Made by a program: the position numbers and the translations under genes. From Isoetes taiwanensis (lineage: Eukaryota > Streptophyta > Lycopodiopsida > Isoetales > Isoetaceae), in the NCBI GenBank assembly GCA_021234155.1, contig JAJEKV010000034.1, forward strand, positions 7,672,028 to 7,736,027: 64,000 nt of DNA, written 5' to 3'. Below are positions 1-9,808 of this stretch, one piece after another (position 1 is the first letter of the stretch; each line of letters opens with the position of its first letter). The notes beneath the pieces are model-generated. The model did no database searches and was not told the DNA's origin. It saw only the letters and a list, made by a program, of their open reading frames with translations.

Positions 1-125
1 ATGCCTACATTGACATTACACCACGTCCTAGGGATCACCGTAGCGGTCTCATCATCGGTAACAACGCATGCAACCCATACCTAGCATAGGTTGCATGCGT
101 AGATTAATCTTAGCTACACATGAAA

Positions 126-714
126 TTAATCTACACAAATCGACATGCCTGAGCCGATTTCTTCGGAGATGACCTTGCCATCCCATTCCTCCATGAACTG
201 TGGGTACTGCTTTATTAGATCTTTCTTAAGTACCTTATGTTGCGTCTTCCACTGGCAAGTGTTTCCACTTGACCAAATACTAGAGAAACTCTGATCTCCT
301 TGTTTTCTTGAATGCTTTATCAAGAATCAATTCTGGAACTATTTCCAGCTGCTCTTCCGTCATTTCCAACAACGTTGGCGTGTCCAAGACTTCGTCTGGA
401 TTTGGAGTATGCTTCTTCAACAAACTTACGTGGAAGACTTTATGAATCTTTAGGTGTGCTGGTAGATCTAATTTGTAGGATTGATTACCTACTCTCTGGA
501 CTATTTTGAAGGGTCCAACCCACCTTGGAGCAAGCTTCTTACAATTTCCGATGCAGAGCTTCGCCTGCTTCACTTTGATCTTGAGCCAGACGTCGTCGCC
601 AACTTGGAACTCTCTGACTGTCCGATGCTTGTCGGCGATGCTCTTTTGTCGACTCCTTGCTGCAAGAAGATATCCTCGAACTTCTTCCACCAGCTGCTGC
701 ATGTCGGCCAACAT
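126..714 (-). pseudogene. E1 integrase C-terminus and chromodomain remnant
   Basis: The minus-strand translation carries the integrase C-terminal fold with RWVGPFKI and the FHVSLLKK motif typical of chromoviral Ty3 integrases. It reads to KKTRRSEFL and a TAG stop. In the same frame after the stop is LVKWKHLPVEDA, the signature of a chromodomain second strand; the rest (QYPQFMEEW) is in a shifted frame. E2 has the matching motif VKWMHLPLEDAT. Chromodomains at this place in Ty3 elements bind histone H3 tails and steer integration (family knowledge). At least one stop and one frameshift make this copy non-functional. Confidence 0.8.
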
Positions 715-1317
715 TTACTGCGAAACCTCTACTTTTGACACGGGGTTGTGCCAAGTGTCTGGAGTTAGACATTGGTAGCCGTAGTTGATCATGAACGACG
801 ACATTTGGGATGATTCCTGCTTGGTGCTATTATAAGCAAACTCCACCAAGTGAATATACTCTTCCCACATACTCTGCTTGTTCCAGACATAGTTCCGTAG
901 CATATCCTCCAAAATTCTGTTGGTCCACTCTATTTGCCCATCTGTCTGAGGATGATATGCCATGCTCATGGATAGCTTCGTCTGAATCGTCGCAAAGAGG
1001 TCCTGCCAAAAGGCACTCATGAACTTCGGGTCCCTGTCGGAGATGATCTCCCTCGGCATGCCATGGAGCCTGAAGATTTCTTTGGTGAAGAGCTTCGCTG
1101 TATCCATAGCTGTGTCGGTGGTCCTGCAAAACACAAAATGTGCCATCTTCGACAATTTGTCGACCACAACCATCAAGGCATCTTTCCCTCTTACTGTCCT
1201 CGGGAGCCCTGTTATGAAGTCCATACTGATGACCTCCCACTTAGCGTTCGGCACTCCTAAAGGTTCCAATGCTCCTGGAATTCGAAGCTGCTCTGCCTTC
1301 GTTTGCTGACACAGCTG
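715..1317 (-). pseudogene. E1 integrase catalytic core
   Basis: An RNase-H-fold integrase core would catalyse 3' processing and strand transfer of element cDNA. The DDE pattern is visible: first Asp in SMDFITGLPR, second Asp in EIISDRDPKF, Glu in QTDGQIEWTNR. The core is followed by FAYNSTKQESSQMSSF, also typical of Ty3 integrases. It reads open over about 185 codons, ends at a stop near 715 and is out of register with the C-terminal piece. It aligns closely with the E2 integrase. Confidence 0.85.
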
Positions 1318-1710
1318 TCACTCTTTGATGTAGCGAGCTACCTGCTTCTTCATCCCTGGCCAATAATAGCTGATGCGCACTTTGAAATATGTCTTCATAA
1401 ATCCTGCGTGGCCAGCTATTGGACTGTTGTGGGTGTCGTGGAGAATCAACTTCATCACCCCTGATGATTCAGGCACACACAACTTGTTCTTATGGTACAA
1501 AAGGTTACCTTCCTTCTTAAAATTCTTGAAGGTTTCCCTCTCCTTATCTGTTCTTGCCTCATTGCACAAGCTTGCCCACACTTCCTTGAAGTCTGCATCT
1601 GTCGGCAAGGTTTCTTCAATCTTCTTGCCAAAGTCGCTGGTGAGCGTCGAAATTGCATTGCAGTGCACTCTTGTTGTCAAAGGATGCCTTGAAAGCGCAT
1701 CTGCTACCAC
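1318..1710 (-). pseudogene. E1 integrase zinc-binding domain (H2C2) and RNase H/integrase linker
   Basis: The two zinc-binding histidines are in HDTHNSPIAGHAGF, followed by YYWPGMKKQVARYIKE. The next codon, which should be the first cysteine of the CQLCQ pair, is TGA, so the zinc ligand is lost and translation stops. The N-terminal part (VADALSRHPLTTRVHC) is the standard end of the RNase H/connection region. A short tandem duplication of the linker DNA (about 1711-1736) lies just upstream. Confidence 0.8.
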
Positions 1711-1934
1711 ATTGAGCTTCCCACATTGAGCTTCCCCGGTTTATAGACTATATCAAAGTCATATTCTTCGAGGAACTCCATCCACCTTCGTTGCCTCAGG
1801 TTGAGATGTGGTTGCGTGAACACACACGTTTCGGCGTCGTTCATCTTCCTGGAATCGTAAGCTACTACCCTCTCTTCCTGCATGAGCACTGCACCTGTGT
1901 CAATCTTACTTGCGTCTGTCGCCACAAGCTGCAC
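1704..1934 (-). pseudogene. E1 RNase H remnant with internal deletion
   Basis: It begins with the RNase H active-site strand [16 protein letters not shown] and then jumps from KMNDAET directly to VFTQPHLNLRQRRW. In E2 these pieces are separated by about 114 bp encoding YPTHDQELLAVVRALK and following residues. The Asp-rich first strand is present but the middle of the fold is gone. Upstream it joins abruptly to the protease end with no reverse transcriptase between. Confidence 0.75.
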
Positions 1935-2865
1935 GTGCTGTGAGGGTCACCTTCTGCTTTCCACAATCAATGAGGGCTCCTGCTGGACCGAGATACTCCA
2001 TTCCAATGATTAAATCATATTTGCCAATATTCATTACTTTTGCCCCCATCTGGATGTTGATTCCCGGCAAGTCAATGTCGAAGTTTATCCTTTTGCCTGT
2101 CGTATGCCTTACTCCCCCGTTTGCTAGCACCACGGGTCTCGGCTTTGACTTCAACGGTTTCAGCTTCAACATTTCAACCATTCTTGGGGATGCAAAGTTG
2201 TGGCTACTTCCCGAGTCTATCAGGATTGTGAATGACTTGGCCTTGGCCTTCCCTACCGTGGAGATTACCTGATACTGATTTTCTGCTTGTTCTGTATCTA
2301 TGGCAGCAAAAATGTGATACTCACGCTGAATGAAGTCGCGTGCTGGCTCGCCGTCATCGTCAGACGGAGTATCCCATCCACCCAACTCCGCTAATGCTGC
2401 ACTCATGACGAAGGGGCAGTTCGTTGTTCTGTGGCCCGGCTGGAAGCACCTGAAGCAAAGCTGTTTCTCTATGCACTCCTGCCTCTTCTCCTTGGGTATT
2501 GCTTGCAAGAAGGACCGCACTGCCTTGGAGTAGTTTGATCCCTCCTGCTTGTCCTTGAAGGACACCTGCTTCTTCTCTTGCTGCTTCCCATAGTTGCCGC
2601 TATATGGAGCCTTCGCTGGACCTGGGCTAGCTGCTCTAGGGCTATAGCTTCCTGTTGCCTTGCCCTTATCCTGATAGTGCTGCTGTTTCTGCCCACTGTA
2701 CTGAGGCCCTGTCTCTTGCAAGCTTACTGCCTTGGATTCCGCCTCTGATACTGTTCGAGGGTTGATTGCTCTTACCAGCTTCCTTATCTCCTCATTCAGT
2801 CCCTCGATGTAGCCTTCTACTGCATGCCTTTCGCTCAATTTGGGCACATACAACTTGAGTCTCAT
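1935..2865 (-). pseudogene. E1 gag C-terminus, zinc knuckle and aspartic protease
   Basis: The open stretch holds the gag multimerisation segment (LYVPKLSERHAVEGYIEG), a CCHC zinc knuckle (CFRCFQPGHRTTNC) for RNA binding, and a retroviral-type aspartic protease with the active site LIDSGSSHNFA and the second motif [10 protein letters not shown]. These are in one frame, as usual for Ty3 Gag-Pol. The protease end (KVTLTARAA) fuses at about position 1935 to RNase H sequence. Relative to E2, about 1.17 kb with the whole reverse transcriptase is missing, so this copy could not replicate by itself. Confidence 0.85.
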
Positions 2866-3519
2866 GAACTCTTCTGTGTACTTCTATACAGACCTGTTTT
2901 CCTGCTGCAATCAGTGAAACTGCTGCATCATGTGACACTTATGTTCCCGAGGTACATAATGGCGCTTGAAAGCCTTAGCAATTTTTTCTTGAACTTGCAA
3001 CTGTCCCTGTTCAAGCCATGGGCCTTGGCATAGCCCTTCCACCAAATGCGTGCTGCTCCCTTGAGGTTGGCTATTGCCATCCTGCCTTTGTCCTTGTCCT
3101 TCATGCTGTAAGCGTTGCCATACTCACTCATCCCATCTAGCCAAGCCTCCGCTTCCATGCCCGATCTGCTGTCGCCTGAGAATTGCTCAAGCTTTCTGTC
3201 CTTCCATACGTTACCCAGTGCTGAGTCTACCTTCTTCTGATAATCTGAGGCCCTTGTGTCTTTGGGTCTGCCATCCCTACGGTCCTGCACCTGCTCTTCT
3301 TCTTCCTCGGAGTCGGAGTCAGAATCTGAGCTTGTGTCAGAGGATTCCGTGCTGGGGGACCTCCTTCTCTTGCTTCTCTTCTTGTCCTTCCTCGTTTTCT
3401 GAGGTGGTGCTTCCGGCAACTGGACAGTTGTCTGGCCCCACTCCTGCTTGTGCTGCCAAAAGTGCCTTTATCTGATCAAGGTCTGTTCTCATCTGCGATA
3501 TCTCCTCCTCAGGAGTCAT
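2866..3519 (-). pseudogene. E1 gag N-terminus
   Basis: It starts MTPEEEISQMRTDLDQIKALL (E2 has PTPEEEISQMRSDLQEIKAML), then a Ser/Arg/Lys-rich low-complexity stretch (KRRRSPSTESSDTSSDSD with acidic runs) and the Ty3 gag core (EQFSGDSRSGMEAEAWLDGM, ARIWWKGYAKAHG). The core Trp residues are retained, whereas E2 has a stop at the EAEAW tryptophan. A frameshift between 3350 and 3420 and another near 2930 split the frame; a TGA follows QQFH. The product would be the capsid-like structural protein. Confidence 0.8.
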
Positions 3520-4050
3520 GGGGCTGAATGCCTCGTATAAGTTCCTTGCTGGGTGCGGCCTGGGCGGAGTCCCGGGGGATCCATCTTCTTTATAAGGGAT
3601 ATGCCACCTGCGTGCATAGGATAGCCAAAAAACCCCTAGTATACGTGTTTCTGATAGGCAAATTTGACCCCTTTCCGTATGGTTTTACAACTAGAAAAAC
3701 ATCCCAAACCCCCTATGACCCCTAGTATACATACGGAAAAGGGTAAAAAATCGCCCCCTCCCATTGATGCACGTGGTTTTGACAGGTTCCACAAGGTGAC
3801 ACCCCCTTGGGCGGAGTCTGTTCATCCCTACGGGCTCGCCGTTCCTGTTCAGCTGTGCCTAGACCTCTAGCTGCATACACAAGTAGATCATGGCCTTATG
3901 GTTAGCTTTATTTGGTCTATTGCATTATATGTGTTTGTTGGTCTAGTTGTGGAACAAGATACATCAACAAAAATATTTACAGTGCAAAAGAAATTATATT
4001 TATATATGTATAATATTATAAATACAATGCGTCCGGGATCAAGAGTCTAA
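3520..4050 (-). other. E1 spacer between p57 gene and gag
   Basis: There is no convincing open frame. The stretch holds AT-rich sequence and short near-repeats such as CCCCTAGTATAC (twice) and CCGTATG/CATACGG. The equivalent E2 spacer (18835-19000) is only about 165 bp, so this one is expanded. No promoter-like box comparable to those before the two accessory genes was found. Confidence 0.6.
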
Positions 4051-5581
4051 CTATTCTTGAAATCGCTGGTAGGATGGGTTATCCTGAAGAAACTTCTTAA
4101 CTTGGGCCGTTCCTACGGAGCGTCCCAAGTTCCTGAGGATGTTGGTTGATGTCCCGCCCTGCAAGGCTTGCACCAAGTCTTCTACCCTGCGGTCGGACAT
4201 GTAGGCCGCGGTCACTGCTAGTCTTCCTTGCCGTTGGTAGGGTATGGCGAAGTCGAAGATGTCAAGTGCCATCGTTCTCTTGACTAGGATCACATGGTCA
4301 ACTGTGGTGAGCAGTCGAGCATGTCTGCCAAAGCCGGAGAGTGCGATGAGCATGAACACTCCTTCCTCGCCCCTGGGGCTGAACTTGCGGTGTATGACCA
4401 CTATCCTCCCGTCCATCAGCAGAGGTAGATAATACCTCAATGACCTGTCCCTGCGTGCTGCTGAAGATTCGTCGTCCCCTCGGGCCACCAGCTCTATGTC
4501 TTCCGGCATATTCGTCGACGTCAACCTCTGTGAATTCTCTGTAATCCCTGACTGTCGATGAAATTCGTCTAAGGTCGATCTCGCCTCTTCTCTCTGTGGG
4601 GGCTGGTGTCGAGGAGCTCGGCATCAAAATGTTCGTGGTCTTCCCACGGATCCCCATCCGTTCTTGGATAGCGTAGAACTCTTCTTCAGTCGGCAGGTCT
4701 CGAGCTTCCATTATTTGCCGGATGTTGCTGTAGGCTTGGATGTCTGAGGTCGACTCTCCGGTGTAGGTGTCGGCCTCTCTTACCTGAATCGGGAAGTTGG
4801 AAGCTCCCCGTACGATGAAATCATCCAGATCTGGTTGTTGCCACAGAAGATGCAGCAACTCGTCAAGTCGGTACTCCCTTTCCCTGCATTTGGGGAGGTT
4901 CTGGATGTCACTGAGGAGCAGGTACTCTTCGCCGTTGATGATGATGGGGGCTAGGCTTGTGATACCTAGCCCGAGCGGGGGATCGATCCTGAGGGTCTGC
5001 CGGTCCCGTTAGAAATTTGCTATCTCCTGTTCTGCTAGCTGCCGCTCTTCTTCTGGGTCGAGCTCGGCGTAATCCTCGTCATCAGATTCCTCGTCTTCGG
5101 CTCTTCCTTCTTGCTCCTGTTGATACTGCAAAAGGAGCCGACCTTCTGCTGAGGAGGCTATGGGGTCTACATCCATGGGGGGAATAGAGGTTTCCCCAAT
5201 GGGGTTCTGGGCACGGTGGGAAAGAAAGATTGCTAGGGCGGTGGTGTAGGAGAAATACTTGGTCCTATCAATGGTCAAGATCATGTAGTCTGGCAATCTC
5301 TGAGCCTTGTTGGTCAAGTACTTGGCAATGTTGGGAACATCACCCAAGGCTGCTTGGAGAGATGGCCTAGGAACAAAATAGCATGTACAAGGGGGGAGCT
5401 GCACTAAGGACGGTCCTACCCTAGCTTGGAACTCGGTCATGACTTCTCTATAGGCTGGGGTTGCGTGCAGAGTGGCTTGGACATCTATCTCTTTCCAAAA
5501 AACTTGGAAAATGGCATTGACATCGGTTTCAGCTGCATGGGCACTAGCGCTGTACCATCGCCTAAAGTCAGCAGTTGCCAT
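4051..5581 (-). pseudogene. E1 p57: conserved accessory protein of unknown function
   Basis: This is homologous along its length to the intact E2 p57 gene (17323-18834). The start was chosen at 5581 because MATADFRRWYSAS matches MATESFISWYSAS of E2 and lies 121 bp after a TATAAATAG box. Conserved blocks: VDVNAIFQVF, an acidic tract (EDEESDDEDYAELDPEEE), LGLGITSLAPIII with LLLSDIQNLP, DELLHLL.QQPDL, and a C-terminal block (YYLPLLMDGRI, FSPRGEEGV, VDHVILVKR, RQGRLAVTAA, VGTAQVKKFL). A TAG stop lies near 5009 and a frame change near 4520. I recognise no known family. Conservation between diverged elements suggests it mattered to them (inference). Confidence 0.75.
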
Positions 5582-5693
5582 GGATCTAGAGGAGATGGGA
5601 CTAACAAACGGATGCAAAAGTGCCTCAGGGAGCTGGAAGATCGCCTAGAAGGTCGGGAGCAAACTTGTAGGATGCTAAGTGAGAAATGGGGGG

Positions 5694-5702
5694 CTATTTA
5701 TA
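5694..5702 (-). promoter_or_regulatory. TATA box before E1 p57
   Basis: TATAAATAG on the minus strand, 121 bp upstream of the p57 ATG. It is followed by CCCCCCATTT and then TTTGCTCCCG. The same three blocks occur in the same order before the E1 H3-like gene (7667-7675), so the promoter appears duplicated. The leader has no in-frame start before the ATG used. Confidence 0.65.
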
Positions 5703-5895
5703 GACAAGGGGAAAACCCTAATTTTTGGGTGACTTGGAAAACTCTTGGGGTTGGGCAATTCTGACCTATCTTGAGGTCCAAAAGGGGATTGGAAGGCTAA
5801 TTTGAGGGTTTGATCATGACTAGGACTATCTATTGAACCTATTGCAACAAACTAGAGGTCAATTGGATATGGTATGCTAGAGAAAATGCTAGGAC

Positions 5896-5962
5896 GTCTC
5901 ACGGTGTGCGCCAGGAAGCAAAACCAAAAGTTGGTTTTTGGTCTGGGCGCATACTGTGAGAC
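5896..5962. repeat. E1 hairpin repeat 1
   Basis: 67-bp imperfect inverted repeat. Outer arms GTCTCACGGTGTGCGCC and GGGCGCATACTGTGAGAC pair, and an inner stem forms between ACCAAAA and TTTTTGGT. It lies 194 bp upstream of the p57 TATA box. Four near-identical copies occur in E1, all next to the two accessory genes. Confidence 0.85.
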
Positions 5963-6098
5963 ATTGGCCCTAATTTGATCTAGACTTATCCAATCAAGGT
6001 GAACTAAGGGTCAAAACATGATAATCTCATCGAGATATTCAAGATTGACCCCTTACTTGGCCGATTTGGAGACGTTTTGGGCTAGTTTGGGCATAAAG

Positions 6099-6165
6099 GT
6101 CTCACGGTGTGCGCCAGGAAGCAAAACCAAAAGTTGGTTTTTGGTCTGGGCGCATACCGTGAGAC
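6099..6165. repeat. E1 hairpin repeat 2
   Basis: Second 67-bp copy, nearly identical to copy 1. The right arm reads GGGCGCATACCGTGAGAC, restoring a pair that is mismatched in copy 1. It lies between the end of the H3-like gene and p57. Confidence 0.85.
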
Positions 6166-6313
6166 ATTGGGCACAACTTGGCCTACAAATGTCCAAATTT
6201 ACTAAAACAAAAGCCAGATATTGCTAATTCGACCTAATTAACATCTATAATACACTTATAACTTACAACAAAACACTTTGTATTAAACAAAATTTTATCA
6301 TTTACAAAATTTA

Positions 6314-7566
6314 CTAGGGTTCTCCCTTAATGTAGCTAGCGAGCTGCATATCTTTCTTCATTAAAGTTACTCTCTTAGCATGTACAGTGCAGGCTGTAGA
6401 ATCTTCAAAGTGCTGCACCAGCTTCTGCTCGGTTGCTTCCTGTAGTGCCAGCAGCATCTCGTCCGTTACCCTCATGCCGGTGTTGTACTCTTGTATGACT
6501 TCTCTGACTAGTGGGGCGAAGGGTGCACGGGGAATAAGGAAGCCAAAGCTGCGCTGAAAATGCCTAATCTCCCGTAATGCTCGTTTCTGGCTGGACTTGG
6601 CTCTCCTTTTTGCTGGCTTCTTTGGAGGAACCAGCTTCTCTGGTGGCGGATTGAGTGTCTTCTTCTTGGATGGTCGTCCTCCTTCAACAAAAGTTACCCT
6701 GTTCTCCTGATAGTAGGAGTTGTAAGCCTCCCACTTCTTCATGAATTCGTTGTGCTCCCTCAGCTTCTTCTGGTAGACCCTGATAGGGTCTATCACGTAA
6801 GATTCCCGGGCAGGCCGCGGCGGTTTCTTCCTATCCCACGTCGGGTATGGCGGGGGCATCTGCACCTACTCGATCGGGTCCGCCTGCTCTTGATCTCCCT
6901 GCTCGTCACCTGGGGGCTTGGAGGAACTCCCACCTTCAAGATTGGGGTTGAAGTCTTCGTCATCCGAGTCGTCCGATGAGGGTGGTTTGTCGGCCGGCTG
7001 CTCTTCGATGAGGATCTTCGTCTTCGGATTCGTCTTAAATCTTCTCTTGGGCTGCTCCACGGCCTTGCCCTTCTTCTTCTTCTCTTCGGCCTCCTTAGCC
7101 TCCTTTTCCTCCCTCTTTCTCTTCTTCTCGGCCCTTTTCTTCTCTCGGCGCCTCTCCTTCGCCTCATGCTTTTGAATCCAGGCCGCGAGTTCTTCCTCCA
7201 GGGTCGGATCGGGGGTCGGCTCGGGAGTCAGCTCCCTCTGCTCTTCGTGCGCTTTGGCCTCTCGCTCCTGCTCCGCCTTATCTTGCTTCTCCTTCTCTAA
7301 CTGCTCGAGGACTCTCTGCATTTCGTCGTCGTCGCCCTCCATTTCCTCAAGCACTTCTGTCGAGGCCTCCGAATACACCTCTGCCGTCTCGTCTATGGGC
7401 TGATCCATCTCCTGGTCTTGTGCCCCCTGCTGGGATCCTTCACCTTGGTGCTCGTCTGAGACTGTTCCCTCACTCGATGAAGGTTGGCCTTCTCTGGCGA
7501 GAAGATGCTGCCGCTGGTCGTTTCGTCTCCTCGAGGAACGCGAGCAGTCTCTTTGGTTCTGGCCAT
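6314..7566 (-). pseudogene. E1 histone H3-like fusion protein gene (broken)
   Basis: The ATG at 7566 opens MARTKETARVPRG, matching the histone H3 N-terminal tail at eight of its first nine residues, Met included. The following Glu/Lys-rich charged region reads in a shifted frame, so there is one frameshift near the N-terminus; a TAG lies just before 6866. The C-terminal part is a full H3-type histone fold: ALREIRHFQRSFGFLIPRAP, LVREV, LLALQEATEQKLVQHFED, VHAKRVTLMKKDMQLA. EIRHFQ, LIP.AP and RVTLMKKD are typical of plant CENH3 rather than canonical H3 (family knowledge). A linker motif (YYQENRVTFVEGGRPS) is shared with E2 and is not histone. It lies first after the LTR, upstream of p57, with its own TATA box. 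Confidence 0.85.
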
Positions 7567-7666
7567 ATCTTACGGTTCGTCGATCGGAGGTCGGGCGCCC
7601 AAAAATCACCTTAAAAAGCGGGAGCAAATTTCTAAACAGGAAAGTTACAAATGGGGGGATCTAGGT

Positions 7667-7675
7667 CTATTTATA
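7667..7675 (-). promoter_or_regulatory. TATA box before E1 H3-like gene
   Basis: TATAAATAG on the minus strand, 109 bp upstream of the ATG at 7566, followed by CCCCCCATTT and TTTGCTCCCG as before p57. The nearest hairpin starts 102 bp upstream. The spacing matches that of the E2 H3-like gene. Confidence 0.65.
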
Positions 7676-7776
7676 GTTGGGCAATTTTAGGTCAAATTCT
7701 AAGTTACTCTGTTGGATGTGCCAAGGCACCTATTAACCTATTACATATGCTTACTTCAGACTTTTCTAACCCATTG

Positions 7777-7843
7777 GTCTCACGGTGTGTGCCAGGAGGC
7801 AAAACCAATTATTGGTTTTTGGTCTGGGTGCATACCGTGAGAC
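7777..7843. repeat. E1 hairpin repeat 3
   Basis: 67-bp copy with arms GTCTCACGGTGTGTGCC and GGGTGCATACCGTGAGAC. The inner G/C change on the left (GTGTGTGCC) is matched by a change on the right (GGGTGCAT), a compensatory pair that supports selection for the stem. Confidence 0.85.
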
Positions 7844-7958
7844 ATTGGCATTTTTTTACTTAAATTTTTATGATTTCTAGGCATATTCTTAGGGGTATGA
7901 CATACAGATATGACTAATTTTGTTAAAATTTATCATGTTTCAAGGTGATTATGGCCAT

Positions 7959-8025
7959 GTCTCACGGTGTGCGCTGGGAGTCAAAACCAAATTTTGGTTT
8001 TTGGCCTGGGCGCATACCGTGAGAC
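7959..8025. repeat. E1 hairpin repeat 4
   Basis: 67-bp copy closest to the 5' LTR and primer site. Arms GTCTCACGGTGTGCGC and GCGCATACCGTGAGAC; the inner stem is ACCAAA...TTTGGT. The loop side differs slightly from the other copies. Confidence 0.85.
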
Positions 8026-8217
8026 ATTGCTACTTTTGGTCAAAATTTATTCAACTTTTTAGTTTTCCTAGTTTTCAATTCTCCTAACTGTTACTAGCTT
8101 AGCGTATACTACAAAAATGAGAAAAAAATTTCCCACTTTTTCGAGGTTTGTGAATCCTACTAAGTTAGTACTACTGGGAACATGGTCAGTGCTTTGCTCT
8201 TGGTCACCAAGAACATT

Positions 8218-8229
8218 GCTCTGATACCA
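8218..8229 (-). other. E1 primer-binding site
   Basis: On the minus strand TGGTATCAGAGC lies 1 bp inside the LTR end. It is the complement of the 3' end of plant initiator methionine tRNA, the usual primer of Ty3 and Copia elements. It fixes the element's orientation as minus. Confidence 0.92.
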
Positions 8230-8230
8230 C

Positions 8231-9808
8231 TGTGACGTCCCCTACTCATATATGGTGCACTCACCGTATACAAACAAGAGTTCATCCCCCATACCAGCTC
8301 CATACTGATACATGGCCCTCCACGTATCACTGCAACCTTGATGAGTTCCAGTGGGAAGAATGAAGGGGTCATTTTACCCTGTCTCCCTCAGGGCCTACCT
8401 AGCTGCAGAAGCGTAAACATACATGTCAGTATACAACAACAACATCACATAACCATCTCGAAGGATGATTCATCACATATCTGCATAGACAAAGATCAAC
8501 ACATCACATGAGGAGATCCTACCCAAGGCTCAGACTCAAGGGGGAATGACTGACGGCTTGGGTCTCCAGAGTTCATTGCAGACAGAATTCATGGCAATGG
8601 ATTTGGCTGGCATAAGAACATGGCTTAGGGTAGTCCACTCCATCCGCCCCTCCTGTGCACACTTTGCAGATTAGGCTGATAAGTGTTGGGACCTGACTGT
8701 AGCCCTCCGGATGCATAGCCAAAGGGGCTACTCCTGGGTTGCATCTCCCCAGTTCCGATGGGGCAGGTAGGGATCACTCCCTCCAGAGATCTACATGCTG
8801 ACTCAAGGTGACTAGAGGGCCACTGCCCTTATTCGACTTGAACCCAATGGAGAGTGACGCATCACTCCACGGGTGTCGAGCCCATGCCTCGCCCACACGC
8901 AGTGGCAAGCCATTAGACCTAGTCCACAAGGATCCCCGGTAGACTTTACACACCAGAGGGATCGTTCTCATGAGTCAGGACATGAACCTCCTTATGAGCC
9001 AGTCTGGCCCCTTCACCCACAACCCGGTGTGGCTCTTGTACAGGCCGAATTTACAGTGTGCTAAAGAGGCTAGCTAGGAGCATCAACTACTAGGCTTTAA
9101 GGTCTCTACCCCCCTTCCCAATACAATGAGTTCACAGAGATACATCATCCATACATATCACAGAAGAACTAAAGAACAAGATCTAATCTAAATCACAGAG
9201 TTAGGTTCTTTAGTTAGGGCTCGATATCTAGGGATCTAGATGGCTGCTATGGGCAATTTAATAGGCTAAACCTACTTATTCAATGACTGAGAGGCAGTTT
9301 AGGCTATTAAATTGACGAAATACCTGATCCTTGGCTCGCTCCTCCTGCTCTGAACTTGACCATCCTGCTGAACTGCTAGAAGGTGAAGCTAGAAGGGAAA
9401 ACTGATGAGCTAGATCGCTCAGACAGAGTTTGGGAGGCGGGTTTGGCTCCTGGAGCAAGCAAAACAGAGATCTAGAATGCTATGGACCAAAATAGCAAGT
9501 TAGGGTTTCCTTTACCTAAATAGACAAGGGTTAGGGCTAGGGTTTCTCATTATCCCTTTAAGCATGTGGGATAATTGGGTATGGCCCACTTGCCTTTATT
9601 AACTAGGTGGCATAAAGTGTCCACATGGGTAAGTGTGTACACTTAGATAAATGTGCACATAAATAAATGCACACACCTTGCAAGTTGCCCCCTAGGGCGC
9701 TACTCGCTTGGCTACACGTCGACGTACACGTCAGTCGGGATGGTGTGTACGCGCGACGAGGCAGTACAGTATACGTCCTGGGACCGTATACTGTGCTGGA
9801 ACGTCACA
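8231..9808 (-). repeat. E1 5' LTR
   Basis: 1578 bp, TGTGACGTTCC...GGGACGTCACA on the minus strand, next to the primer site. Internal blocks such as TGTATTGGGAAGGGGGGTAG match the E2 LTR. It contains no coding region. Only this LTR of E1 is in the window. The outer end abuts host-gene sequence at 9809. Confidence 0.9.

Larger units (their letters stand above)
1..9808 (-). mobile_element. E1: Ty3-type LTR retrotransposon with H3-like and p57 genes (left end outside window)
   Basis: Read on the minus strand, E1 runs: 5' LTR (8231-9808), primer-binding site (8218-8229), hairpins, H3-like gene, hairpins, p57 gene, gag, protease, RNase H remnant, integrase, chromodomain remnant. The gag-protease-RNase H-integrase order is that of Ty3/gypsy elements. 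The 3' LTR lies beyond position 1, so the target duplication cannot be checked. The LTR begins TGTGACGTTCC and ends CGTCACA on the minus strand, as in E2, and internal LTR blocks match E2, so E1 and E2 are related but clearly diverged. E1 is dead: the reverse transcriptase is deleted and most genes carry stops or frameshifts. It lies in the 3' half of a host LRR-Roc-COR gene. Confidence 0.9.

Noticed and set aside
6918-7175. Plus-strand frame with Phe/Ser-rich hydrophobic segments as a membrane protein
   Set aside because: It is the reverse complement of the Lys/Glu-rich coding region of the H3-like gene, which produces such shadows.
5896-8025. CRISPR array or satellite as explanation for the four 67-bp repeats
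   Set aside because: Copies are unevenly spaced (about 200 bp apart in pairs, with a gene between), each is an inverted repeat, and the context is a eukaryotic retrotransposon.
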